Shown: positions 16,356 to 26,500 of the stretch, piece after piece
Numbering within the stretch: position 1 is the first letter of the stretch
Layout of the letters: each line of letters starts with the position of its first letter
Source of the DNA: an uncultured Lachnospiraceae bacterium
GTDB taxonomy: Bacteria > Bacillota > Clostridia > Lachnospirales > Lachnospiraceae
DNA: 62,880 bases
Reading direction: 5' to 3'
Assembly (NCBI GenBank): GCA_910578645.1
Contig: CAJTQI010000014.1
Location: forward strand, 1-62,880
The notes under the pieces: generated by a model
Seen by the model: only the letters and a program-made list of their open reading frames with translations
What the model was told of the DNA's origin: nothing
The model's database searches: none
Position numbers and translations under genes: made by a program

Positions 16356-17381
16356 GTGGCGACAATCAAAGAGATAGCGGATATCGTGGGCGTGAGTGCG
16401 ACTACCGTATCGAACGTCATCCATGGCAAGGTAAAGCAAGTGTCCCCGGCTATGGTGGAGAAGATTCGGAAAGCTCTGGAGGAATATGGGTATACGCCTA
16501 ATATCAGCGCCAGAAATTTAGCCAGCAACAAATCAAAAATTATAGGTGTTATCATGAAATCACATCATGGTCATGAACGTAACCGCTTTATCGACCCTTT
16601 TATCAGCGAGCTATTGGGGGAAATAGAGAGATGTGCGAACAAGATGGGCTACTATGTCATGGTGTATGCCTCACAGGATATACAGGAACTGAAAAACTAT
16701 ATTATTTCCTGGAATATCGACGGCATGGTGATGGTAGGGTTTGTGGCGGAGGAAATCCGCGCTGTCCAGGCCGTGTGCAGACGTCCGATGGCGTTGATTG
16801 ACGTATACGGTTTTTCAGGGATGGAAAACTGTATCGGCATCGGGCTAAAGGACCGGGACGGGATGTACCTTCTGACACGGTATGTCATCTCCTGCGGCCA
16901 TAGGAAGATTGCTTTTCTGGCGGACAATGACACAAACTTAGACCATGAGCGCAGAATTGGGTTTGTGCAGGCCGTTGAGGGAGCAGGACTTAAGGCAGAA
17001 CCAGAAGATTTTGTGCGGATTATTCCCGCGGGATATTATCAAATCGCGAATATGGATGAAATCTACAGCCGTTCTTTTCGTTATACGGCTATGATGTGCT
17101 GTTCCGATTACTATGCCGCCCTTGTGCTGAATGGCTTAAAAGACAGAGGGAGGAAAGTTCCGGAAGATATTTCGGTTACCGGGTTTGACGACAACTATCT
17201 GGCGCGGTTTGTACGGCCTGCCCTTACTACGGTTCGGCAGGATATGGGACAGAAGGGCAGGGCGGCAGTGGAAAGCCTCTGTGCCATGGTGGAAACTCCC
17301 GGAGAAAAACACAGCCGAAACATTGTTTTGCCCACAGAACTGGTGGTCCGCGATTCGGTTGGAATGATTGAGAAAAAATAG
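16356..17381 (+). CDS. LacI-family transcriptional regulator
   Basis: A 341-residue regulator starting at GTG 16356 with GAGGAAG upstream. The helix-turn-helix is 'TIKEIADIVGVSATTVSNVIHGK', the hinge 'YTPNISARNLASNKS', then a periplasmic-binding-protein-like sensor with the family's 'ISVTGFDDNYLARFVRPALTTVRQD'. It is a complete and canonical member, unlike the gene at 602. It sits after the GH31 gene but behind a terminator, so it is likely transcribed from its own promoter in 16227-16355. It probably senses a sugar connected with this carbohydrate region; specificity cannot be read from sequence. Confidence 0.92.
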   Translation: MATIKEIADIVGVSATTVSNVIHGKVKQVSPAMVEKIRKALEEYGYTPNISARNLASNKSKIIGVIMKSHHGHERNRFIDPFISELLGEIERCANKMGYYVMVYASQDIQELKNYIISWNIDGMVMVGFVAEEIRAVQAVCRRPMALIDVYGFSGMENCIGIGLKDRDGMYLLTRYVISCGHRKIAFLADNDTNLDHERRIGFVQAVEGAGLKAEPEDFVRIIPAGYYQIANMDEIYSRSFRYTAMMCCSDYYAALVLNGLKDRGRKVPEDISVTGFDDNYLARFVRPALTTVRQDMGQKGRAAVESLCAMVETPGEKHSRNIVLPTELVVRDSVGMIEKK

Positions 17382-17407
17382 CCTTCCAATCTTTTTTCCA
17401 AAAAAGA

Positions 17408-17467
17408 TTGACAGACTTGAAGGATAGGTGTATCATCAATTCATATTAAACCTAGTAAAAAAGTAGG
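17408..17467 (+). promoter_or_regulatory. cysK promoter with CCTA-N9-TAGG palindrome
   Basis: TTGACA (17408-17413), 17-bp spacer, TATCAT (17431-17436) is a near-consensus sigma-A promoter. Fifteen bases downstream, CCTA (17451-17454) and TAGG (17464-17467) form an inverted repeat in A/T-rich sequence, where a bound repressor would block transcription. The form recalls Rrf2-family (CymR/IscR) operators that control cysteine genes in Firmicutes; that link is inference. Confidence 0.5.
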
Positions 17468-17521
17468 AAATAAAAAGCCATAACACGGGCAGGGAAGAAA
17501 TGTTCCGGATTGGAGGAAATT

Positions 17522-18460
17522 ATGTCGAATATTAAAAAGAGCGCGGCAGAGTTGATTGGCAGGACACCGCTGCTTGAGGTCGTTAACTATGAAAAAAACC
17601 ATAACATTACAGATGTTACTCTTTTAGTAAAACTGGAATACTTAAATCCGGCGGGTTCTGTGAAAGACCGTACCGCACTCAATATGATTGAGGAGGCGGA
17701 GAAGAACGGCAAGCTCAAGCCGGGCGCCACCATCATCGAGCCGACTTCGGGCAATACGGGTATCGGTCTGGCCGCGGTATCGGCGGCGAAGGGGTATCGG
17801 ACAGTCTTGACGCTGCCGGAGACCATGAGCGTGGAACGCAGAAAGCTTCTGCAGGCGTATGGCGCGAAACTCGTTTTGACTGAGGGGGCCAAGGGTATGT
17901 CGGGCGCAATTGCCAAGGCCGAGGAACTGCAGGCATCCATTCCCGGCTCTGTTATTCTGGGACAGTTTGTGAACCCTGCCAATCCGGCGGTACACAAAAT
18001 GACGACAGGGCCTGAGATTTGGGAGGACACGGACGGAAAAGTTGATATTTTTGTTGCAGGCGTCGGCACAGGCGGTACCATAACGGGTGTAGGGGAATAT
18101 CTCAAAGAACAGAATCCGGCCGTGCATGTGGTGGCGGTTGAGCCGGCGGAAAGTCCGGTACTGTCGGGTGGAGCTGCGGGAGCGCATAAGATTCAAGGAA
18201 TCGGAGCAGGATTCGTGCCAGAAGTGCTTCGTACAGACATTTATGACGAGATTATCCAGGTTTCCGGCGAGGATGCGTTTGCGGCGGGCAGGGCGGCGGC
18301 GCTGGAAGAAGGCGTACTGGTCGGTATCTCATCCGGTGCGGCCCTTCATGCCGCGACAGAAGTGGCCAGGAGGCCGGAGAATAAGGGAAAAGTGATTGTG
18401 GCGCTTTTGCCTGACTCTGGTGACCGCTATCTGTCCACACCGTTGTTTTCGGGTGAATAG
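17522..18460 (+). CDS. cysK: Cysteine synthase (O-acetylserine sulfhydrylase)
   Basis: A 312-residue PLP enzyme that makes cysteine from O-acetylserine and sulfide. The PLP lysine is in 'NPAGSVKDRTALNMI' (near residue 42), the substrate loop is 'PTSGNTGIGLA', the phosphate-binding loop is 'GVGTGGTITGVGEYL', and 'LLPDSGDRYLST' lies near the end. The ATG at 17522 has GGAGG five bases upstream; an in-frame TTG at 17510 is less likely. It is preceded by its own promoter and a possible Rrf2-type operator. The methionine importer genes follow after 200 bases, so sulfur amino-acid supply is grouped here. Confidence 0.96.
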   Translation: MSNIKKSAAELIGRTPLLEVVNYEKNHNITDVTLLVKLEYLNPAGSVKDRTALNMIEEAEKNGKLKPGATIIEPTSGNTGIGLAAVSAAKGYRTVLTLPETMSVERRKLLQAYGAKLVLTEGAKGMSGAIAKAEELQASIPGSVILGQFVNPANPAVHKMTTGPEIWEDTDGKVDIFVAGVGTGGTITGVGEYLKEQNPAVHVVAVEPAESPVLSGGAAGAHKIQGIGAGFVPEVLRTDIYDEIIQVSGEDAFAAGRAAALEEGVLVGISSGAALHAATEVARRPENKGKVIVALLPDSGDRYLSTPLFSGE

Positions 18461-18659
18461 GAAGATTATGCAGCGCGCCTAAACTTGACAAATTCCGCTA
18501 TTCATACTAAAGTAGTCAAGGTGGAGTGTTTCGGTTGGCGGATTTTCTAAGATGCGGGATGAGATTGACCGTATAAGTCAAAATATATGGATAATACGGC
18601 AATGTACATAGCGGGAAGACGACAGGAAGCAGGAAGTTCGCCGGGAAAGGATAGAAGAG

Positions 18660-19730
18660 ATGGCGGGAATGATAGAAGTTCGCAATTTGAGTAAGACATT
18701 TGTGACCAAGGACGCCGATGTGGAGGCGCTGCAGAATATCAATCTGTCGATTCAGGCAGGAGATATTTATGGCATTATTGGTATGTCGGGGGCAGGCAAG
18801 AGCACGCTTGTGCGCTGTCTGAATTTCTTGGAGCGTCCGACTACGGGCACTGTGGAGGTTGAAGGCAGTGATTTAAGTGCACTGTCCGAGAAAGCGCTTC
18901 GCGCGAAACGGGCTGAGATTGCCATGATATTTCAGCATTTTAATTTATTGATGCAGAAAAATGTGATAGATAACATATGTTTTCCTTTGCTGTACGGAGG
19001 AGTTGGTAAGAAAGACGGCGGGAAAAAGGGCACCATGAGCAAGAAGGATGCCAGGAAGCGGGCACAGGAGTTGTTGGAGATTGTAGGTATGACGGAGAAG
19101 GCGACGGCGTACCCCTCCCAGTTATCCGGCGGACAGAAGCAGCGTGTGGCGATTGCCAGGGCACTTGCGGCAAATCCTAAGATACTGCTGTGTGATGAGG
19201 CGACGAGTGCGCTTGACCCACAGACGACACAGTCGATTCTGCAGTTACTTAAGCAGATTAATAAGGAGTACGGCATTACGATTGTGATTATTACCCACGA
19301 AATGTCGGTAGTCAGGGAAATCTGTTCCCATGTGGCAATCATAGGGGGTGGACACCTGGTAGAGCAGGGAAGAGTCTCTGATATCTTTACCCATCCGAAG
19401 ACGAAAGAGGCCAAGGAGCTTATCGTCAAGGGACGAGGGGAGGAGAGGCGGACACTGGAAGGCCATCAGCGGGATTTGATGAAAGGGAAGTGCTGCATCC
19501 GTATTGTCTTTTCCGTCAATTCGTCTTTTGAACCGGTTATCGCCAATATGGTGCTGCGGTTCGGGCAGCCCATCAATATTCTGCGTGCCGATACGAAGAA
19601 TGTGGAGGGCATTGCCAGAGGTGAGATGATACTGAGTCTTCCCGATGACGTGCAGATGCAGGAAGACATGAAACAATACTTGATTGAGAGAGGCCTTGAC
19701 GTGGAGGAGGTGGACGGCTATGTGGTCTAG
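18660..19730 (+). CDS. metN: Methionine ABC transporter ATP-binding protein
   Basis: A 356-residue ATPase of the MetNIQ importer. Walker A is 'GMSGAGKSTLVRC', signature 'LSGGQKQRVAIARAL', Walker B 'ILLCDEATSALDPQT', switch His in 'IITHEMSVV'. The C-terminal region of about 90 residues is the NIL/ferredoxin-like methionine-sensing domain typical of MetN. A short lysine/glycine-rich insert follows the Q-loop ('KKDGGKKGTMSKKD'). A TTGACA at 18485-18490 in the 200-bp gap is a possible promoter; no SAM riboswitch is visible there. metI overlaps its end. Confidence 0.95.
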   Translation: MAGMIEVRNLSKTFVTKDADVEALQNINLSIQAGDIYGIIGMSGAGKSTLVRCLNFLERPTTGTVEVEGSDLSALSEKALRAKRAEIAMIFQHFNLLMQKNVIDNICFPLLYGGVGKKDGGKKGTMSKKDARKRAQELLEIVGMTEKATAYPSQLSGGQKQRVAIARALAANPKILLCDEATSALDPQTTQSILQLLKQINKEYGITIVIITHEMSVVREICSHVAIIGGGHLVEQGRVSDIFTHPKTKEAKELIVKGRGEERRTLEGHQRDLMKGKCCIRIVFSVNSSFEPVIANMVLRFGQPINILRADTKNVEGIARGEMILSLPDDVQMQEDMKQYLIERGLDVEEVDGYVV

Positions 19731-20382
19731 TGAGATGACGGTGATGATGTTGGACGGCGTGAAGGAAACGCTTTTTATGACCCTGTTGTCCACGCTGTTC
19801 GGCTATCTTCTGGGCGTACCCATGGGGATTGCGCTTGCCGTGACGGACCAGGGCGGTGTCCGCCCCAACGCGGTGATTTATAAAATATTGGATGTGATTG
19901 CCAATGTGGTCAGGAGTATTCCTTTCCTGATTCTGTTAATTTTGTTGATGCCCTTGACGAAAATGATTGTGGGCAGAAGCTATGGCACGGCGGCTACGGT
20001 AGTTCCGCTGACCATTGCGGCTGCGCCGTTTATCGGGCGTATGATTGAATCTTCTATCAATGAGGTAGACCGGGGTGTCATCGAGGCGGCGCAGAGCATG
20101 GGTGCAAGTACTATGACGATTATCACCAGGGTGCTTCTTGTGGAGGCCAGGACTTCGATTCTGGTGGGCGTGACCATTGCGCTGGGAACCATCTTAGGTT
20201 ATTCTGCCATGGCAGGTATTGTTGGTGGCGGCGGTCTTGGCGATATTGCCATGCGTTATGGTTATTACCGCTACGAGAAAGAGATTATGTTTGTTGCAGT
20301 CGTCCTTTTGGTGGTGCTTGTACAGATTTTCCAGACCCTTGGCATGAAGATGTCGGTGAAACTGGACCGGAGGAAGAGATAG
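19720..20382 (+). CDS. metI: Methionine ABC transporter permease
   Basis: A 220-residue inner-membrane permease with about five transmembrane segments. The coupling motif 'EAAQSMGASTMTIITRVLLVEA' is the EAA loop contacting MetN. I chose ATG 19720, which overlaps the metN end by 11 bases and has GGAGGAGG upstream; this gives the usual MetI length. The longer frame starting at TTG 19684 would add residues lying inside metN. Part of the metNIQ operon. Confidence 0.95.
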   Translation: MWSSEMTVMMLDGVKETLFMTLLSTLFGYLLGVPMGIALAVTDQGGVRPNAVIYKILDVIANVVRSIPFLILLILLMPLTKMIVGRSYGTAATVVPLTIAAAPFIGRMIESSINEVDRGVIEAAQSMGASTMTIITRVLLVEARTSILVGVTIALGTILGYSAMAGIVGGGGLGDIAMRYGYYRYEKEIMFVAVVLLVVLVQIFQTLGMKMSVKLDRRKR

Positions 20383-20567
20383 AAGAAGCGGGATAAAAGG
20401 TCTTAGAAGCAGACCGGTTTTCGTGGCGGGAAAAGGCAAGCGCGTGAATAAAGCGGTGAAGCCATCGTCCTTGCCGTGAGAGGCTAGGTTATGTTTATGA
20501 GATAAAATAGGAACGGCAGAAAAAGGAAATATGCCGTCCGGAAAGCAGTAGAGAGGAGGAGTTATTT

Positions 20568-21524
20568 ATGAAGAAGAAATTTATCACAGGTATTTTGACA
20601 GCGGCATTGGCGTTGGGGGTATTGACGGCTTGCGGCGGAGCGGACAAGAACGCAGACGCGCCTGCGTCTGAGGGGGCGGAAGCTTCCGACGAACAGGCAT
20701 CTGCAGGTGAGGAAGCCGGTGATGCGGCAGCGCCTGCGGAGAGTGAGGACACTGGCGATGGGGCGGATGCAGGTGAAGCGCCGGCAGAAGCTAAGGGAAA
20801 AATCACCGTTGCGGCATCGGCAACACCCCATGCAGAGATTTTAGAGCAGGCAAAGCCGCTTCTGGCAGCCCAAGGCTGGGAACTGGAAGTAACGGTGTTC
20901 AACGATTATGTACAGCCCAATATGGTTGTGGAGAGCGGAGAGTTCGACGCCAACTATTTCCAGCACATTCCTTATCTGGATTCTTTTAATGAAGAGCAGG
21001 GTACGCACCTTGTGAACGCAGGCGGTATCCACTATGAGCCCTTCGGTATTTATCCTGGCACAAAAAGTGATTTAGCATCCCTGGAGAAAGGCGATGTGGT
21101 TGCGGTGCCCAACGATACGACCAATGAGGCGAGAGCCCTTTTGTTATTACAGGATAATGGCATTATTACCTTAAAGGACGGTGTTGGACTGGAGGCAACA
21201 ACAAGGGATATCGTGGACAATCCGAAGGAGATTGAGATTCAGGAGTTGGAAGCAGCGCAGGTTCCCAGGGTGAAGGATGAAGTCGCATTCGTAGTCTTAA
21301 ACGGTAACTATGCGTTGGAAGCGGGATTTTCGGTAAGCAAGGATTCGGTTGCCTATGAGAAATCCGATTCCGAGGCGGCCAAAACTTATGTAAACGTGAT
21401 TGCGGTCAAAGAAGGCAATGAGAGCAGCGAAGCGGTTACGGCGTTGGTTGACGTACTCAAATCCGATGAAATTACAGACTATATTAACAATACGTACGAC
21501 GGCGGCGTAATTCCTTTTAAATAG
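20568..21524 (+). CDS. metQ: Methionine-binding lipoprotein
   Basis: A 318-residue NlpA-family substrate-binding lipoprotein. The signal is 'MKKKFITGILTAALALGVLTACGG' with Cys near residue 22. An acidic Ala/Glu/Asp linker of about 50 residues follows (26-75), longer than in most MetQ. The core has 'ITVAASATPHAEILEQAKPLL' and 'FDANYFQHIPYLDSFN', then 'VAVPNDTTNEARALLLLQ'. AGAGGAGGAG precedes the ATG. The 185-bp gap after metI contains two small hairpins (near 20399 and 20513) that may tune expression of this subunit relative to metNI. A terminator follows at 21547. Confidence 0.95.
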   Translation: MKKKFITGILTAALALGVLTACGGADKNADAPASEGAEASDEQASAGEEAGDAAAPAESEDTGDGADAGEAPAEAKGKITVAASATPHAEILEQAKPLLAAQGWELEVTVFNDYVQPNMVVESGEFDANYFQHIPYLDSFNEEQGTHLVNAGGIHYEPFGIYPGTKSDLASLEKGDVVAVPNDTTNEARALLLLQDNGIITLKDGVGLEATTRDIVDNPKEIEIQELEAAQVPRVKDEVAFVVLNGNYALEAGFSVSKDSVAYEKSDSEAAKTYVNVIAVKEGNESSEAVTALVDVLKSDEITDYINNTYDGGVIPFK

Positions 21525-21546
21525 TTTAATAACATGTGTTGTATGA

Positions 21547-21580
21547 AAAGTCCCTCAGAATAAAATCTGCGGGACTTTTT
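21547..21580 (+). terminator. Terminator of metNIQ
   Basis: AAAAGTCCC with GGGACTTTTT around an inner TCAGA/TCTG(C) pairing and an ATAAAA loop, ending in a T-run. Confidence 0.85.
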
Positions 21581-21620
21581 ATGGTAGTATAAGCGGAATA
21601 AAAACAGATATAGAAATACT

Positions 21621-21660
21621 AAAAACTCTAAGACGCCAAGCAGGCAGCCTTAGAGTTTTT
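21621..21660. terminator. Bidirectional hairpin of the CTAAGG repeat family
   Basis: AAAAACTCTAAG pairs with CTTAGAGTTTTT; A-run and T-run flank the stem, so it can end transcripts of both metNIQ and the leftward esterase gene. The inner GGCAGCCTTAGAGT is shared with the hairpin at 16176-16226. Confidence 0.7.
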
Positions 21661-21676
21661 AATGATTTGGTTGTTT

Positions 21677-22888
21677 TTACCACAACTGACCGAAAAACTT
21701 AAGCATTTCCTCGCTCCAGCCGTTGCATGATAAGTCGTATCCTAAACCGACGCCGTGGTCTCCGGTGGGGTAGGTGGAGCACAGATGCATGACACCTGCT
21801 TTTTCAAGCGCCTGCTTCAGTCTCGCCGTGTTGTTTGGCGGCACACAGCCGTCATCGGCATTAGTGAAAGCGTAGGTGGGCGGATAATCCGGGGTGATGT
21901 GCTGTTCTACGGACAGTAGTTCTCGCAGCCCGTCTTTGTTATTCGTCAGGTTCAGGTAGCTTCCCTCATGATAATCCGACAGGAAACTAATCACAGGGTA
22001 TAAGAGTCCGATGCCGTCCGGGCGGGCGGATATATTCTGGTAAACCGAGGAGACAGAAGATGATGCCCCGATATTTGTAAGTCTGTCTGTCACATGTTTT
22101 TTTAATTCTTCGTAGAGGCATGCTTCGCTGGCACAAAGATGGCCGCCTGCGGAGGAACCTATGATGAGAACCTGGTCAGGCTCAATGCCATATTCACCGG
22201 CATGGGCGCGAACGTGCATGATGGCAAGCGCCAGGTCCATCTGGGGAAGGGGATAAGCATTAGGGGCGATACGGTAATTTAAGACAAAAGCCTTGTAGCC
22301 TCCGTCACGCTCCATGCGCTGTGCCAACTGGATACCCTCGGAATAGGTGGAGAGCATCTCATAGCCGCCGCCGGGACAGATGATTACCGCAGGCCGTTTA
22401 CCTGTCTGATTGCGTTTTTCCTCGGGGATTGCGTGAGATTCATATGGCGGCACAGAACCTGCTCCGGCAGTATGGGCAAAAGCGAAATTGTCTACCGAAG
22501 GATTTCCGGTAAGAAGCCATACGCAGCCCTCGTCATTGACGTCTGCATCGGGAATCCCGTTTTTCCAGTGGGGGCGGGAAAATGAGGCGTCTCTTGCCAT
22601 CCCGGAAGGGGATGGACATGAGGGCTCCTGGCTGCTCCAGAGTGGGATGAAGCAAAACCTGTTATTTTCGGCAATGTCCATGAGCAGGTTGGCACATTCC
22701 AGGAAAGCCTCCGATAAAAAGGGTACGCCCCAGTCCATCGTATCTTCTTCCATAATGTGTCCCATTGTATATCCGGTGTGTTGTGCGGGGATGCGCTCAC
22801 GCCAGCAGGCCGGGAAAAAGTTACACAAAGCCCTGCCTAACGGTTCTGTGTTTATAATTTCTTCGTAAGTGTTTTCTAAAGTGAACAT
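21677..22888 (-). CDS. Alpha/beta-hydrolase (acetyl-esterase-like)
   Basis: A 403-residue protein whose C-terminal 250 residues form an alpha/beta-hydrolase of the hormone-sensitive-lipase/acetylxylan-esterase type. The oxyanion loop is 'VIICPGGGYEMLS', the nucleophile Ser is in 'IIGSSAGGHLCA', the acid is probably Asp in 'NADDGCVPP', and the His is in 'TGDHGVGLG'. The N-terminal 130 residues do not match a domain I recognise and may be a substrate or oligomer module. There is no signal peptide. It probably removes acetyl groups from sugars or oligosaccharides. It is a single gene, convergent with metNIQ; the start at 22888 is not well supported by a ribosome site. Confidence 0.8.
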   Translation of the reverse strand: MFTLENTYEEIINTEPLGRALCNFFPACWRERIPAQHTGYTMGHIMEEDTMDWGVPFLSEAFLECANLLMDIAENNRFCFIPLWSSQEPSCPSPSGMARDASFSRPHWKNGIPDADVNDEGCVWLLTGNPSVDNFAFAHTAGAGSVPPYESHAIPEEKRNQTGKRPAVIICPGGGYEMLSTYSEGIQLAQRMERDGGYKAFVLNYRIAPNAYPLPQMDLALAIMHVRAHAGEYGIEPDQVLIIGSSAGGHLCASEACLYEELKKHVTDRLTNIGASSSVSSVYQNISARPDGIGLLYPVISFLSDYHEGSYLNLTNNKDGLRELLSVEQHITPDYPPTYAFTNADDGCVPPNNTARLKQALEKAGVMHLCSTYPTGDHGVGLGYDLSCNGWSEEMLKFFGQLW

Positions 22889-23153
22889 GATTGTCTTCGC
22901 CTTTCAGAATGTTATGGGTAAAGTTTTATGTGCTTGCTCAAATGGCATGATATACTTGTCATTGAGCCGTCATGTATTTATTGTACATACAATCCTCGTA
23001 AAATACAACAGACTTTACGAGCAATCATGCTCTTGTAAACTGAGGGTGGATAAACGTATAATAAAAACAGTGCTTGTCTGTACCCGGTTTTTGCAAAAGC
23101 GGCGGGAAGCAGGCGCAGGCGGTACAATACGGGGCGTTTCAGGAGGAAAACAT

Positions 23154-23567
23154 ATGTGGTTTGTATTTGCACTCTTATCTGCCGTGTTTGCGGCGTTGAC
23201 GTCCATTTTGGCGAAAGTCGGCATCGACGGGGTAAACTCTAACCTGGCAACGGCGGTCAGGACGGTGGTGGTAGTCATCATGGCGTGGGGAATGGTATTT
23301 TTAACCCATACACAGAGCGGCCTGTCCGATATCAGCAGGAAAAGCTGGGTTTTCCTGATTTTGTCAGGTTTGGCCACAGGAGCTTCCTGGCTGTGCTATT
23401 ACAGGGCATTGCAGTTGGGGGATGCATCTAAGGTGGTTCCCATAGATAAGCTGAGCGTGGTGATTACTTTAGTCCTGGCGTTTGTATTTTTACATGAGCA
23501 ATTTACTGCAAAATCCCTAATCGGATGTATATTGATTGGTGTAGGGACGCTTGTTATGGTTTTATAG
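23154..23567 (+). CDS. Small EamA-domain membrane transporter
   Basis: A 137-residue protein with about five hydrophobic segments equal to one EamA repeat of the DMT superfamily: 'MWFVFALLSAVFAALTSILAKVGI' at the start and 'LSVVITLVLAFVFLHEQFTAKSLIGCILIGVGTL' at the end. Such half-size members work as dimers. I start at ATG 23154 because AGGAGG lies seven bases before it; the open frame extends upstream to 22869 but lacks coding character. The addB gene follows after 10 bases, so they may be cotranscribed. Substrate unknown. The 265-bp gap upstream contains a TCGTAAA/TTTACGA inverted repeat (about 22996-23020). Confidence 0.85.
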   Translation: MWFVFALLSAVFAALTSILAKVGIDGVNSNLATAVRTVVVVIMAWGMVFLTHTQSGLSDISRKSWVFLILSGLATGASWLCYYRALQLGDASKVVPIDKLSVVITLVLAFVFLHEQFTAKSLIGCILIGVGTLVMVL

Positions 23568-23577
23568 GGGATAGGAT

Positions 23578-26500
23578 ATGTCATTTCAATTTTATTTCGG
23601 GGCCTCCGGTTCCGGCAAGAGTAAGAAACTTCATGAAGACATCATAGAGGCGGCGCAGAAAAATCCACAGAGCCAATATTTGCTGATTGTGCCTGACCAG
23701 TTTACGATGCAGACACAGATGGATTTGGTGGTGGAGCATCCCGACCATATCATTATGAATATAGATGTCTTGAGCTTTGGCAGGCTGACTCACCGTATAC
23801 TGGAGGAAGTAGGATATGAGGATGTTCCCGTCTTAGATGATACGGGCAAAAGCCTGGTACTGCGCAAGGTGGCGCAGCAGTGTCAGGGACAGCTCAAGGT
23901 GATGGGCTCTCATTTGCATAAGATTGGGTATATCCACGAAGTGAAATCCGCCCTCTCGGAGTTTATGCAGTATGGCATAGGGATAGAAGAAATGGGTGTC
24001 TTGACGGAATATGCCCGTTCCCGGGGGGCGCTGTACTATAAACTGCAGGATTTGGGCGTGCTTTACCGTGGATTCCTGGATTATATACATGAGAAATTTA
24101 TCACCACGGAGGAGACGTTAGACAGGCTCAGGGCGGCATTGCCGAAATCAGAGATTATCGGGAAGAGTGTGATTGCCTTCGACGGGTTTACCGGGTTTAC
24201 GCCCATTCAGAACAGGGTTATCCAGGAACTGATGGGGTTGTCGAAAAAAGTGATTATGACGGTCACCGTAGATGAGAGGGAGAATCCCTACAAGATGGAT
24301 GGGGAACATAAACTTTTCCACCTGAGCAAGAAAACAGTCTCTGACTTTAGGCGGATGGGGAAGGAGGCAGGCGCCACAGAGGACAAACCCGTGTGGTGTG
24401 TGGACAGGATAGAGGGCAGACTGCCACGTTTCGTGGGGAATGCAGAACTGTCCCATTTGGAGCAAAATTTGTTCCGGTATCCTGCCCAGGTATATGAGGG
24501 CAGGGTAGAGAGTCTGCGTCTGTATGAGGCGTCAACGCCCAAGGAGGAAATCCGGCAGGCCTGCATCGCCATCCGTAAGCTTCTTTTCGGTACAAAGACG
24601 GGTCTGTATTACCGCGACATTGCGGTGGTGACAGGGGATATGGAAGCCTATGGCAGTCTTGTGGAGGAAGAGTTTGCCAAATTTGGGATTCCTATTTATT
24701 TAGACCGCACAAGAGGAATCCTGCGAAATCCTTTTGCGGAATATATCAGGAGCGCGTTGCAGATTGTGCTGCAGGATTTCAGTTTTGAGTCGGTATTCCA
24801 TTACCTGCGCACAGGGCTGACAGATTTTGAAGTGGAGGATGTGGACAGGCTGGAAAACTATATACGCAGATTCGGGATTCGGGGTAAAAAGAAGTGGGGC
24901 AGCCTTTTTGTTTACAAGGAGGAGGACAAAGAGGGGGAGGAAGCTGCCCTTGCCAGTCTTGCCCGGTATAATATCCTGCGGGAGCGGCTGATGGAACAAA
25001 TGGAGCCCTTGCTTGCCCCTTTTCATACTGCGGGAGAGATGGTGCGGTCACTTTATGATTTCCTGGTGCACAATGGGTTGCAGCAGAAACTGGTTTGTTA
25101 CGAGAGCGCGTTTACGAAGCAGGGAGACTTGGCGCGGGCCAAGGAGTACGGGCAGATTTATGCCCTGGTGGTTGACTTGTTGGACCAGATTTACGGGCTC
25201 CTTGCAGAGGAGGAGATGGGGACGAAAGAGTTTGCGGATATTCTGGATTCCGGCCTGGCGGAAATCAGTGTGGGCACCATACCGCAGAATGTTGACCGTG
25301 TGCTTGTGGGCGACATCGAAAGAACAAGGTTGAAACAGGTTAAGGTACTCTTTTTCCTGGGGGTGAACGACGGCAACATCCCCAAGGGCGTATCCGCTGG
25401 CGGAATTATTTCGGATATTGACAGGGAATTTTTGAGAGAGTCGGAATTGGAGTTGGCGCCATCCCCCAGACAGCAGATGTACATACAGAGATTGTATCTT
25501 TACCTGAATATGACAAAACCGTCAAAAATGCTGTACCTGTCCTATGCCAAGGTGGGCAATGACGGCAAAAGCCTGCGGCCGGCCTATCTGGTTGATATGC
25601 TGCAAAAGCTTTATCCGGCGCTTGACATTGAGGCCCCTGAGGGAGAGCCTGTGGAGGAGCAGCTTGTTTGCGGGGCTGACGGCGTTGGGCTGATGGCGGA
25701 TATGCTGCGGGAATATGCAGGAGGCAGGCTGGACGGGGAAGACAGGAAAAGAATGTACACTTTTTATCACAGCTATCATGGCAGCCCGCAGTATGGGAGC
25801 ACGGTAGGGCGATTGACAGATACCGCATTTTTCCGTTATCATGACAGGCCCTTGTCTAAGATGGTGACTCGGGCGCTCTACGGCGCTATGCTGCAAAACA
25901 GTGTCAGCAGGTTGGAGCGGTATGCGGCGTGCGCCTATGGGCATTTCCTGCAATATGGGCTGGCTTTGCGGGAGCGGGACGGTTATACTTTCGAGGATGT
26001 GGACATGGGTAATGTGTTCCACGGTGTTTTGGAGCTGTTTGCCAGGAAACTTGCGGAGTATGGTTATACATGGTTCGACTTCCCCAAGGAGGAGGCGGCA
26101 CGGATGGTGGAGGAAGCTGTGGAAGCCTACGGGGCAGCTTACGGCGAGACGATTCTCTACAGCAGCGCCCGAAACCAAAATCTGTTAAAGCGGATGGCCA
26201 GAATCTTAAAGCGCACGGTGCTGACTTTGCAGGCGCAATTAAAAAAAGGGGCTTTCGTACCCGAACAGTTTGAAATGTCCTTTTCCATGATTGAGGATTT
26301 GGACGCGCTTAATATTGCGCTGGACGGCGAGGAGCGGATGCGGCTGCGGGGACGTATCGACCGGGTGGATGCGTGCCAGGTGGAGGATAAGGTTTATGTG
26401 AAGGTCATCGACTATAAATCCGGCACGAGAAAGTTCGACCTGGCGGCGCTTTATTATGGGCTGCAGCTACAGCTTGTGGTCTACATGAATGCGGCGGTGG

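Noticed and set aside
18461..18659. SAM riboswitch or T-box before metNIQ
   Set aside because: No S-box core or T-box sequence was found; only a TTGACA-type promoter and a CTTGAC/GTCAAG inverted repeat (18484-18520) are visible.
22869..23153. Upstream extension of the EamA gene
   Set aside because: The residues lack membrane or family character, and a strong AGGAGG site favours ATG 23154.
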